Shown one piece after another: positions 7,256 to 12,885 of a stretch of DNA of 15,327 bases. Source of the stretch: Phycisphaerales bacterium UBA2402 (GTDB lineage Bacteria; Planctomycetota; Phycisphaerae; Phycisphaerales; UBA1924); assembly GCA_002343715.1 (NCBI GenBank), contig DDSA01000099.1, positions 1 through 15,327 of the forward strand, read 5' to 3'. Both the position numbers and the translations under genes were made by a program. The stretch's first letter is position 1, and every line of letters begins with the position of its first letter. Below the pieces are notes generated by a model that saw only the letters and a list, made by a program, of their open reading frames with translations, was not told where the DNA came from and searched no databases.

Positions 7256-8473
7256 ATGCCCAACGAGCGCTTGAAAAGCCTGATCGAGGCGGAGATCCCC
7301 GCCCTGCGCGAGATCCGCCACGACCTGCACCGCCACCCGGAACTCTGTTTCGAGGAGAGGTACACCAGCGGGCTGGTGCAGCGTGAACTCCGGGCCGCGG
7401 GCATCGCCTTCAAGGCCGGGCTGGGCAAGGGCACGGGCATCATCGCGCACCTGCCCGCGACGGACCCCGCCGGCGCGAAGCAGATGGCCGTCGCCTTCCG
7501 GGCCGACATGGACGCGCTGCCCGTGGTCGAGCAGACCGGGTTGCCCTACGCCTCACTCACCCAGGGCCTCATGCACGCCTGCGGACATGACGGGCACACG
7601 ACCATGCTGCTGGGCGCGGCGAAAATCCTGGCGAAGATGCCCCGCTCCCGGCCCGTGACCTTTGTATTTCAACCCGCGGAAGAAGGGGGCGGCGGGGCCG
7701 ACATCATGTGTCGGGAAGGGGCACTGGCGGGCGAAGAGCGCGGCGGTATCGGCACGCCCGTGGGGGAGATCTACGGCCTTCACGGCTGGCCCACGTTCGA
7801 GGTCGGGCGCGTGGCGACTCGGCCCGGGCCGATCCTCGCCGCGACCGACGACTTCACCATCACCATCCGCGGCACGCAGGCCCACGGGGCCTACCCGCAC
7901 TTCGGGGCCGATCCGATCGTCGCCGCCGCCCAGACGATCGTGGCGATCCAGACCATCGCCTCGCGGAACATCGGCCCGCTCGAGAGCGTGGTGGTGACGG
8001 TGGGCGCGATCAACGCTGGCACCGCGAACAACATCATCCCCGAGACGGCCCGTTTCATCGGCACCGTGCGCACGCTCCGCGCATCTACCCGCGCCTTGGC
8101 GAAGAAGCGCTTCTTCGAGATCGTCGAAGGCACGGCCATGGCGATGGGCTGCCGCGCCGAGATCGACTGGCACGAGGGCTACCCCGTCACCGCCAACGAT
8201 CCCGCGGCGACCGAGACGTTTTTCCGCACCGCGCGGGCCGCGCTCGGCGAGTCGCGGGTCGAGGTCGTGCCCGACGCCACGATGGGCGGAGAGGACTTTT
8301 CCTATTACGGGCATCACGTCCCCGCGTGCTTTTTCTTCCTGGGCCTGCGGCCCACGGGGCGCGATGCGTACCCCACGCTGCACCAGCCCGACTTTGATTT
8401 CAACGATGAGGCCCTGCCGACGGGGATCGAGTTGTTCTGCGAACTCGCCGCCTCGGCCCCGGTTCAGCGGTGA
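7256..8473 (+). CDS. M20 family metallopeptidase/amidohydrolase (IAA-amino acid/hippurate hydrolase-like)
   Basis: 405 residues from ATG 7256, the usual length for this family. The alternative GTG at 7196 (AAGGAG only 3 bases away) would add 20 residues of low complexity. The protein opens with the characteristic REIRHDLHRHPEL (18-30). Metal-site motifs of the M20D group follow: HACGHDGH (107-114, with Cys109 and His111), AEEGGGGA (Glu142/Glu143), LHGW (His176) and a C-terminal LHQPDFDF supplying the last His. A lid/dimerisation domain (about 185-300) includes the conserved GTQAHGAYPH and NAGTANNIIPE. The family cleaves amide bonds of N-acyl amino acids such as hippurate, N-acetyl amino acids or auxin conjugates using two metal ions. 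The substrate cannot be told from sequence. No signal peptide, so cytoplasmic. Its last 10 bases overlap the end of thiL on the other strand. Confidence 0.92.
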   Translation: MPNERLKSLIEAEIPALREIRHDLHRHPELCFEERYTSGLVQRELRAAGIAFKAGLGKGTGIIAHLPATDPAGAKQMAVAFRADMDALPVVEQTGLPYASLTQGLMHACGHDGHTTMLLGAAKILAKMPRSRPVTFVFQPAEEGGGGADIMCREGALAGEERGGIGTPVGEIYGLHGWPTFEVGRVATRPGPILAATDDFTITIRGTQAHGAYPHFGADPIVAAAQTIVAIQTIASRNIGPLESVVVTVGAINAGTANNIIPETARFIGTVRTLRASTRALAKKRFFEIVEGTAMAMGCRAEIDWHEGYPVTANDPAATETFFRTARAALGESRVEVVPDATMGGEDFSYYGHHVPACFFFLGLRPTGRDAYPTLHQPDFDFNDEALPTGIELFCELAASAPVQR

Positions 8474-9381
8474 TCCCAGCCGATCGCGGCGATGTCCTGG
8501 CCGGTCTCATCGGTCGCGCCCGCGCCGATCTCGATGCGCCCAATTCGGGCGAAGGGGCATCCGGTCGGCAGCACGCCCGAATCCGGTAGCGCGCCGGGCG
8601 GGGCGGTGAAGAGCAGTTCGTAATCCTCACCGTCCTGCAAGGCTTGGGATGGATCTGTGATGCCCGGCGAGAGCGGGATCCGACGGCGTTCGATGATGAC
8701 CCTGACTCCCGAGGATTCCGCGAGCCGACCCGCATCGATGCCCAGCCCGTCGGAGAGGTCCATCATCGCGTGCAGGTCGTGGCCGAGTACGTCGGCGAGG
8801 TGCGCGGCTTCGTCCAGGCGTGGAGTGAAGGTCAGGTGCCTCCCAAGCCCGGTCGCGGCGTCGAACGAGCCTCCCAGCGAGCCGGTGACGAACAGGTCAT
8901 CGCCCGACTTCGCCCCGCGGCGCAAGACAGGCCCGCGGGCCGCGTGTGCCACGCCGATGATCGAGATGGAGAGGATCAGCGGGCCGTCGTGGGTGGCGAT
9001 GTCGCCCCCGACCACGGGGCAGCCGAAGCGCTCACCCCAGCCGTGGACCGCGTCGAAGAGTTCGCGCGCGTGGGGATAGCCAGCGGGCAGTGTCGCCGCG
9101 GCGAGGGCGTACCGAGGGCGGCCCGCCATCGCGGCGATATCCGACAGCGGCCGCGCCAGGGCCTTGCGCGCGATCAGGTCGATGGGCGTGCCGGCGCGGT
9201 AGTGGCGGTGTTCGACGAGTTGATCAACTTTGAGCAGTTGATGCGATGTCCCCACGACCACGGCGCAGTCATCACCTGGGCCGACCAGGACACCCTCGCC
9301 GAGGGTCGAGCGGGTCTGGATGTGCCGGAGCAGATCGGATTCGCGCACGCGGGGAGCGTATCGCGCCGGGGTGCTTCTCAC
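8464..9381 (-). CDS. thiL: Thiamine-monophosphate kinase ThiL
   Basis: 305 residues from GTG at 9379-9381, which overlaps the mgsA TGA in a GTGA junction. A second GTG lies 11 codons further in. Conserved ThiL blocks in order: VGPGDDCAV (33-41, metal/ATP loop), KVDQLVE (51-57), ARKALARPLSDIAAM, GCPVVGGDIATH, KSGDDLFVTGSLGG, MMDLSDGLGIDAGRL and QDGEDYELLFT. The enzyme uses ATP to convert thiamine monophosphate to thiamine pyrophosphate, the last step of cofactor synthesis, in the cytosol. A few family positions differ (VEHRHY where VEGxHF is usual; ARP where ARN is common), but the Asp-rich metal sites are intact. SD support is weak (AAAGG about 12 bases upstream), so translation is probably coupled to mgsA. 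An open frame runs upstream into mgsA, but that part is antisense-like filler and lacks ThiL similarity. Confidence 0.93.
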   Translation of the reverse strand: MRSTPARYAPRVRESDLLRHIQTRSTLGEGVLVGPGDDCAVVVGTSHQLLKVDQLVEHRHYRAGTPIDLIARKALARPLSDIAAMAGRPRYALAAATLPAGYPHARELFDAVHGWGERFGCPVVGGDIATHDGPLILSISIIGVAHAARGPVLRRGAKSGDDLFVTGSLGGSFDAATGLGRHLTFTPRLDEAAHLADVLGHDLHAMMDLSDGLGIDAGRLAESSGVRVIIERRRIPLSPGITDPSQALQDGEDYELLFTAPPGALPDSGVLPTGCPFARIGRIEIGAGATDETGQDIAAIGWDHR

Positions 9382-9881
9382 ACGCCGGGCGAGCCTTTCT
9401 CGGTCCAGGATTTGAGCGGGTCGATGCCTGTGTTCTCGCCGTAGTCCGGCACCCGGCGGACGTACTCGGTACGCATCTGCGGGGATTGGATCATGAAGTC
9501 GGCGCTGGCGCGGTTGCAGGCGACGGGGATGTTCCAGATGACGGCCATCCGCAGCAGGGCCTTCACATCGGGGTCGTGGGGCATGGGCGCGATGGGGTCC
9601 CAGAAGAAGACCAGGAAGTCGATCTGCCCTTCGGAAATTTTCGCGCCGATCTGCTGATCGCCGCCCAGGGGCCCGCTGTGGACGCGGTGCACCTTGATGC
9701 CCAGCTCCGCCTCGATCACCCGCCCCGTGGTGCCCGTCGCGTAGATGTCGTGCGCGGCCAGCACCGGGCGGTTCCACGTCGCCCACTCGATCAGTTCGAG
9801 TTTCTTGTTGTCGTGCGCGACCAGCGCGATCCGTTTGCGCGCTGTCATCTTGACTTCGACGTGTGAGCCTTTCCGGTCCAT
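9378..9881 (-). CDS. mgsA: Methylglyoxal synthase MgsA
   Basis: 167 residues from ATG 9879-9881, which follows a strong GGGAGGT four bases upstream. A second ATG at 9848 would give 156 residues. The family core is intact: ALVAHDNKK (19-27), TGTTG (49-53), SGPLGGDQQIGA (69-80, D75 equivalent to the E. coli catalytic Asp71), FFWDPIAPMPHDPDVKALLR (H102 and D105 equivalent to His98 and Asp101) and NIPVACNRASADF. MgsA eliminates phosphate from dihydroxyacetone phosphate to give methylglyoxal, a bypass that releases phosphate when sugar phosphates accumulate. It is cytosolic. The gene precedes and overlaps thiL, so the two form an operon, and it is divergent from the restriction-modification genes. 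The open frame extends N-terminally to about 10193, but that stretch overlaps the divergent gene and has no family similarity. Confidence 0.95.
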   Translation of the reverse strand: MDRKGSHVEVKMTARKRIALVAHDNKKLELIEWATWNRPVLAAHDIYATGTTGRVIEAELGIKVHRVHSGPLGGDQQIGAKISEGQIDFLVFFWDPIAPMPHDPDVKALLRMAVIWNIPVACNRASADFMIQSPQMRTEYVRRVPDYGENTGIDPLKSWTEKGSPGV

Positions 9882-10033
9882 GTACACCTCCCGCGTGGAA
9901 AGGGTAGTCGCGGGGTTGTCGTCATGGATTGGGGAGAATCCGGCCATGGAGACGCCGCGCACGCGAGAACTCGGAGAGTAGACGCTTCGATGTGCCCGTG
10001 CGGTGAGTTCGGGGCTTGCTACCCTGTTCACAC
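9882..10033. other. Divergent promoter region between mgsA and the methyltransferase gene
   Basis: These 152 bases hold TACCCT on the minus strand (9901-9906), which would give mgsA a leader of about 12 bases containing its GGGAGGT, and TACCCT on the plus strand (10020-10025) before the methyltransferase ATG. No helix-turn-helix controller gene or C-box-like symmetric repeat, as used by some restriction systems, was seen. Confidence 0.5.
10020..10025 (+). promoter_or_regulatory. Candidate -10 element for a leaderless methyltransferase transcript
   Basis: TACCCT is followed by eight bases (GTTCACAC) and ATG 10034, with no SD sequence between them. The spacing is compatible with transcription starting at the ATG. 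No convincing -35 was seen. Confidence 0.4.
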
Positions 10034-11041
10034 ATGAGCGCAACGGCGGCAACCGACAGCCCGGCGGACACGGAACAATCCCTGCTGCGGGAGTTTGCGG
10101 CGAGGGGCGACCTGGACACGCATATTCCGCTTCTGGCGAAGGATGCGAAGGCGCTCCGACGTATCGAATCGGTCGTCCGACGCAGGCACACATCGCACGA
10201 ACTGATCCTCGGCGATGCTCGTTGCGCCGCGCGGCTTGCGCCCGCGACGGTTCACCTGGTGGTGACTTCTCCGCCGTACTGGACGTTGAAACGATACAAC
10301 GAAAGCGGCGCGCAGTTGGGGCACGTTTCTGAGTATGATGCGTTTATCGAATCGCTCGACCGCGTCTGGAAGCACTGCTACGACGCGCTGGTGCCGGGCG
10401 GTCGCCTGGTCATCAACGTTGGAGATGTCTGCTTATCACGGCGGAGGAATAACGGTCGCCACACGGTTGTCCCGCTCCACGCGACGATCCAGGAGCATTG
10501 CAAGCGGATCGGGTTCGACAATCTCTCTCCGATCATCTGGCACAAAATCTCAAACGCGAACTATGAGGCCGATGGGAGTGGCGGCGGGTTTCTCGGCAAG
10601 CCTTACGAACCCAACGCGGTCATCAAGAACGATATCGAGTTCATTCTCATGCAGCGCAAGCCCGGTGGGTATCGCAGCCCGGGTCCGCTCGACCGCGTGT
10701 TGAGCATCGTGCCCGCGGACCTGTACCAGATCTGGTTCAGGCAGATATGGTCGGATATCACCGGGGTGTCGACCGCGAAGCACCCTGCCCCGTACCCCGA
10801 GGAACTCGCCGAACGCCTCATACGGATGTTCTCGTTCGTGGGCGACACCGTGTTGGATCCCTTCATGGGGACGGCGACGACGAACGTGGCCGCGGGCCGT
10901 TGGGGACGCAACAGCATCGGCATCGAGGTGGATCCGGTCTACTTCGAGTCGGCGCGACAACGGATGTCCGTGTTCAGCGGTGATTTATATTCGACCAAGT
11001 CCCTCACGGCGCGGGTTTCTACCGAGGGTCGTTGTGAGTGA
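10034..11041 (+). CDS. Type II DNA methyltransferase, beta class (TSPPYW), probable modification partner of the XhoI-family nuclease
   Basis: 335 residues from ATG 10034; an in-frame TTG at 10016 would add six residues but overlaps the likely promoter. The motif order is that of beta-class amino-methyltransferases: catalytic motif IV TSPPYW (78-83) comes first, then LVPGGRLVINVGDV, and the S-adenosylmethionine-binding motif I DPFMGTATT (275-283) is near the C-terminus, followed by GIEVDPVYFESA. The SPPY form, rather than DPPY, favours N4-cytosine methylation, though N6-adenine is not excluded. It should protect host CTCGAG sites from the adjacent nuclease, whose gene starts 8 bases before this stop codon. 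The central part is less G+C-rich than flanking genes (about 50% in bases 10501-10560 by hand count), which suits acquisition by transfer. Target specificity is inferred from the partner, not from this sequence. Confidence 0.92.
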   Translation: MSATAATDSPADTEQSLLREFAARGDLDTHIPLLAKDAKALRRIESVVRRRHTSHELILGDARCAARLAPATVHLVVTSPPYWTLKRYNESGAQLGHVSEYDAFIESLDRVWKHCYDALVPGGRLVINVGDVCLSRRRNNGRHTVVPLHATIQEHCKRIGFDNLSPIIWHKISNANYEADGSGGGFLGKPYEPNAVIKNDIEFILMQRKPGGYRSPGPLDRVLSIVPADLYQIWFRQIWSDITGVSTAKHPAPYPEELAERLIRMFSFVGDTVLDPFMGTATTNVAAGRWGRNSIGIEVDPVYFESARQRMSVFSGDLYSTKSLTARVSTEGRCE

Positions 11042-11768
11042 TTTCGGGAAGAGGATTGCCGAGGCCGTGAAGTCCTTCTGGCTCACGAGGGAGTCTCAGC
11101 GTTCGCGTCAACGTTCGACCGGAGCGAGGGACACGGGATTACGTTCCGCGGTGACCGGCGGCAGACAGATGAACGGCTTTGTCTCACTCGTGGGCGAACT
11201 GCTGCGGAGTGCCGGATGTCCCGAAACATCGTTGCATGTCGGCAGGCGAGTCGAACTCCCCGGTTGGTTCCGGGCCGAAAAACACTGGGACCTTGTCGTC
11301 GTGCACGAGAAGCAACTCGTTGCCGCTGTTGAGTTCAAATCCCAGGTCGGGCCGTCGTTCGGCAACAACTTCAACAACCGCACCGAAGAGGCGCTGGGCA
11401 GCGCAACCGACTTATGGGCGGCGTACAGGGAGGGAGCGTTCTCTCCATCGCCGCGGCCGTGGTTGGGCTATCTCATGCTCCTCGAGGAATGTGAGGCATC
11501 ACGGGAACCAGTGCGTGTGAGTCAGTCGCACTTCACGGTCTTCTCCGAGTTCTGCGGAGCATCGTACCTGAGACGATATGAACTTCTGATCCAGAAACTC
11601 AAGCGGGATCGTTTGTACGACGGAGTCTGCCTGCTCACATCCCGCGCTTGCGATGGATCCTCTGGGGCGTATCGCGAGCCGGATGCCGAAGCCCGATTCG
11701 AGACGTTCGCGCGTGGGATCACGGCGCACGTTGCATCGGTGTGCAGGCCGGACCTGCTCGGTGCGTAA
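11034..11768 (+). CDS. XhoI/PaeR7I-family type II restriction endonuclease (predicted target CTCGAG)
   Basis: 244 residues from GTG 11034, the length of XhoI and PaeR7I. GAGGG about 6 bases upstream supports this start; an in-frame GTG at 10980 would add 18 unrelated residues. The family N-terminal block is present (SAVTGGxQMNGF), then the PD-(D/E)xK active site, WDLVVV (D86) and EFK (E100, K102). After it comes the near-invariant stretch QVGPSFGNNFNNRTEEALG and then ATDLWAAYREGAF, which I recognise from XhoI/PaeR7I. Those enzymes cut C^TCGAG. The gene overlaps the methyltransferase stop by 8 bases, suggesting translational coupling so that modification is made first. G+C is low for the region (about 50% in 11581-11640 by hand count). 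Nothing is visibly broken, so the system is probably functional. Confidence 0.93.
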   Translation: MSDFGKRIAEAVKSFWLTRESQRSRQRSTGARDTGLRSAVTGGRQMNGFVSLVGELLRSAGCPETSLHVGRRVELPGWFRAEKHWDLVVVHEKQLVAAVEFKSQVGPSFGNNFNNRTEEALGSATDLWAAYREGAFSPSPRPWLGYLMLLEECEASREPVRVSQSHFTVFSEFCGASYLRRYELLIQKLKRDRLYDGVCLLTSRACDGSSGAYREPDAEARFETFARGITAHVASVCRPDLLGA

Positions 11769-11972
11769 GCATCCCGGCGGGTTGTGAAGCCCACTCGGGT
11801 GCGGCGCACACTGTCTAACCCCTACACACGGACTCCGGCGCGACCGTGACGCTGCCGGGACTCTTGCACTTTTCCCCGCTGAATTGGAGACTCTCCCGCC
11901 GCGTCACAGCGCGGCGCCTCGCCCAGTGTACGGGCGCGGCCTGTACAACCGAACACAGTGGAGGATCGACAT
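11769..11972. other. Intergenic region with leader of the PEP-CTERM gene
   Basis: These 204 bases separate the nuclease stop from the next ATG. They contain a candidate promoter (11864-11892) and, downstream of it, an inverted repeat CGCCGCG-TCACAG-CGCGGCG (11897-11916) that would fold in the 5' leader. No clear terminator for the restriction operon was found, and no open reading frame of interest. Confidence 0.5.
11864..11892 (+). promoter_or_regulatory. Candidate promoter for the PEP-CTERM gene
   Basis: TTGCAC (11864-11869), a 17-base spacer and GAGACT (11887-11892). The -35 is good; the -10 is poor by E. coli rules but resembles the TAGACT seen before the kinase gene. It would give a leader of about 73 bases containing the 11897-11916 hairpin. 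Confidence 0.4.
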
Positions 11973-12686
11973 ATGAACACACGCAGCAAGATGATCGCGC
12001 TTCTCACGTCCGCCGTGGGCCTGGTGTCGGCAGCGAACGCCGATCTTGTGGACATGCGCTACGTGGGGAGGGGTCAGGGTCGCACCGTCCGAATCACCAC
12101 ACCCTCTTCATCGTTCAACGTCTTCGCCGGGCAACTCAGGCACGTCTTCAGCAACGGGACCGGCCTGGGGGCTCAACTCTCCGGAGAGATGATCACGTTC
12201 TGCACGGACCTGACGCAGGAAGTCACTTCATCGACGCGCACCTACACCATACTCCCGCTGGAGTCCGCCCCGGTGGGCGGCGCGATGGGCTCCGACAAGG
12301 CCCGCGCCATCGCCAGCCTCTACGACTACGCCCTGGGGGTTCAGCTCGAGCAGGGCGCCAGCGCCGACCTGGCCTGCGCCTTCCAGCTCGCCGTCTGGGA
12401 GATCGTCGCCGACTATTCCTGGTCGCTGGGCGGTTCCAGCCTCAGCATGGCCGGCGGCAGCTTCCGCGCCACCCGCACCGACGGGTCTCCGCTCTGGAGC
12501 GGCGTCACCAACTACCTCAACGCCTTCTTCTTCAACACCGGCAACGCGTCGAGCAGCACCGCCGGGCTGGCCGGCGTCACCAGCGGCTCGTACCAGGATC
12601 AGATCGTCACCGTGCCCGCCCCGGGCGCGGCGGCCCTCGCCGGGCTGGGCATGATGCTGTGCATCAAGCGCCGCCGCACGGCCTGA
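11973..12686 (+). CDS. Exported PEP-CTERM-like protein with thioester-domain-like Cys/Gln signature
   Basis: 237 residues from ATG 11973, which has GGAGG eight bases upstream (a GTG at 11958 lies in front of that SD and is unlikely). Residues 1-23 are a signal peptide ending ANA. The C-terminus (214-237) is VPAPG, a hydrophobic stretch and KRRR, a PEP-CTERM-type sorting signal, so the protein is exported and probably processed at the surface. The middle has FCTDL (Cys77) and, 61 residues later, FQLAVWEIV (Gln138, Trp142). This Cys plus Q-x-A-(I/V)-W arrangement resembles surface thioester (TQXA-type) domains, in which Cys and Gln form an internal bond able to capture host or matrix amines, and is also seen in other PEP-CTERM proteins. 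Whether the bond forms here is inference. The gene stands alone, with its own promoter candidate and terminator. Confidence 0.83.
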   Translation: MNTRSKMIALLTSAVGLVSAANADLVDMRYVGRGQGRTVRITTPSSSFNVFAGQLRHVFSNGTGLGAQLSGEMITFCTDLTQEVTSSTRTYTILPLESAPVGGAMGSDKARAIASLYDYALGVQLEQGASADLACAFQLAVWEIVADYSWSLGGSSLSMAGGSFRATRTDGSPLWSGVTNYLNAFFFNTGNASSSTAGLAGVTSGSYQDQIVTVPAPGAAALAGLGMMLCIKRRRTA

Positions 12687-12720
12687 TCCCACTCCTGAAC
12701 GGACACGCGACCACACACAG

Positions 12721-12756
12721 CCGCCGCGGGACTCATCGCCCGCGGCGGTTTTCTTT
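12721..12756 (+). terminator. Rho-independent terminator of the PEP-CTERM gene
   Basis: A perfect 10-bp stem CCGCCGCGGG (12721-12730) / CCCGCGGCGG (12739-12748) with an 8-base loop is followed directly by TTTTCTTT. It lies 34 bases past the stop codon. The U-tract is on the plus strand only. Confidence 0.9.
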
Positions 12757-12885
12757 GATACCCCAAGCCGTGCCGCGGATCGTGCGGTGATGGACTCATC
12801 GCGCTCGATCAAGATCCCAGAGCGCCGTCGTCAGTCTCGGGGGTGGTGGTAGTGGTGCCGCGATGCCGGTACGTCTCTCCGGCGT

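Noticed and set aside
9382..9786. N-terminal extension of the thiL reading frame
   Set aside because: It overlaps mgsA in another frame, is Arg/Pro/Gly-rich filler and has no ThiL similarity; the GTG at 9381 gives the normal family length.
9882..10193. N-terminal extension of the mgsA reading frame to 10193
   Set aside because: It would overlap the divergent methyltransferase gene and adds residues absent from the family; the ATG at 9881 has a strong SD.
12865..12883. Inverted repeat GCCGG/CCGGC after the phosphate transporter gene as terminator
   Set aside because: A 5-bp stem with no following U-tract; too weak to call.
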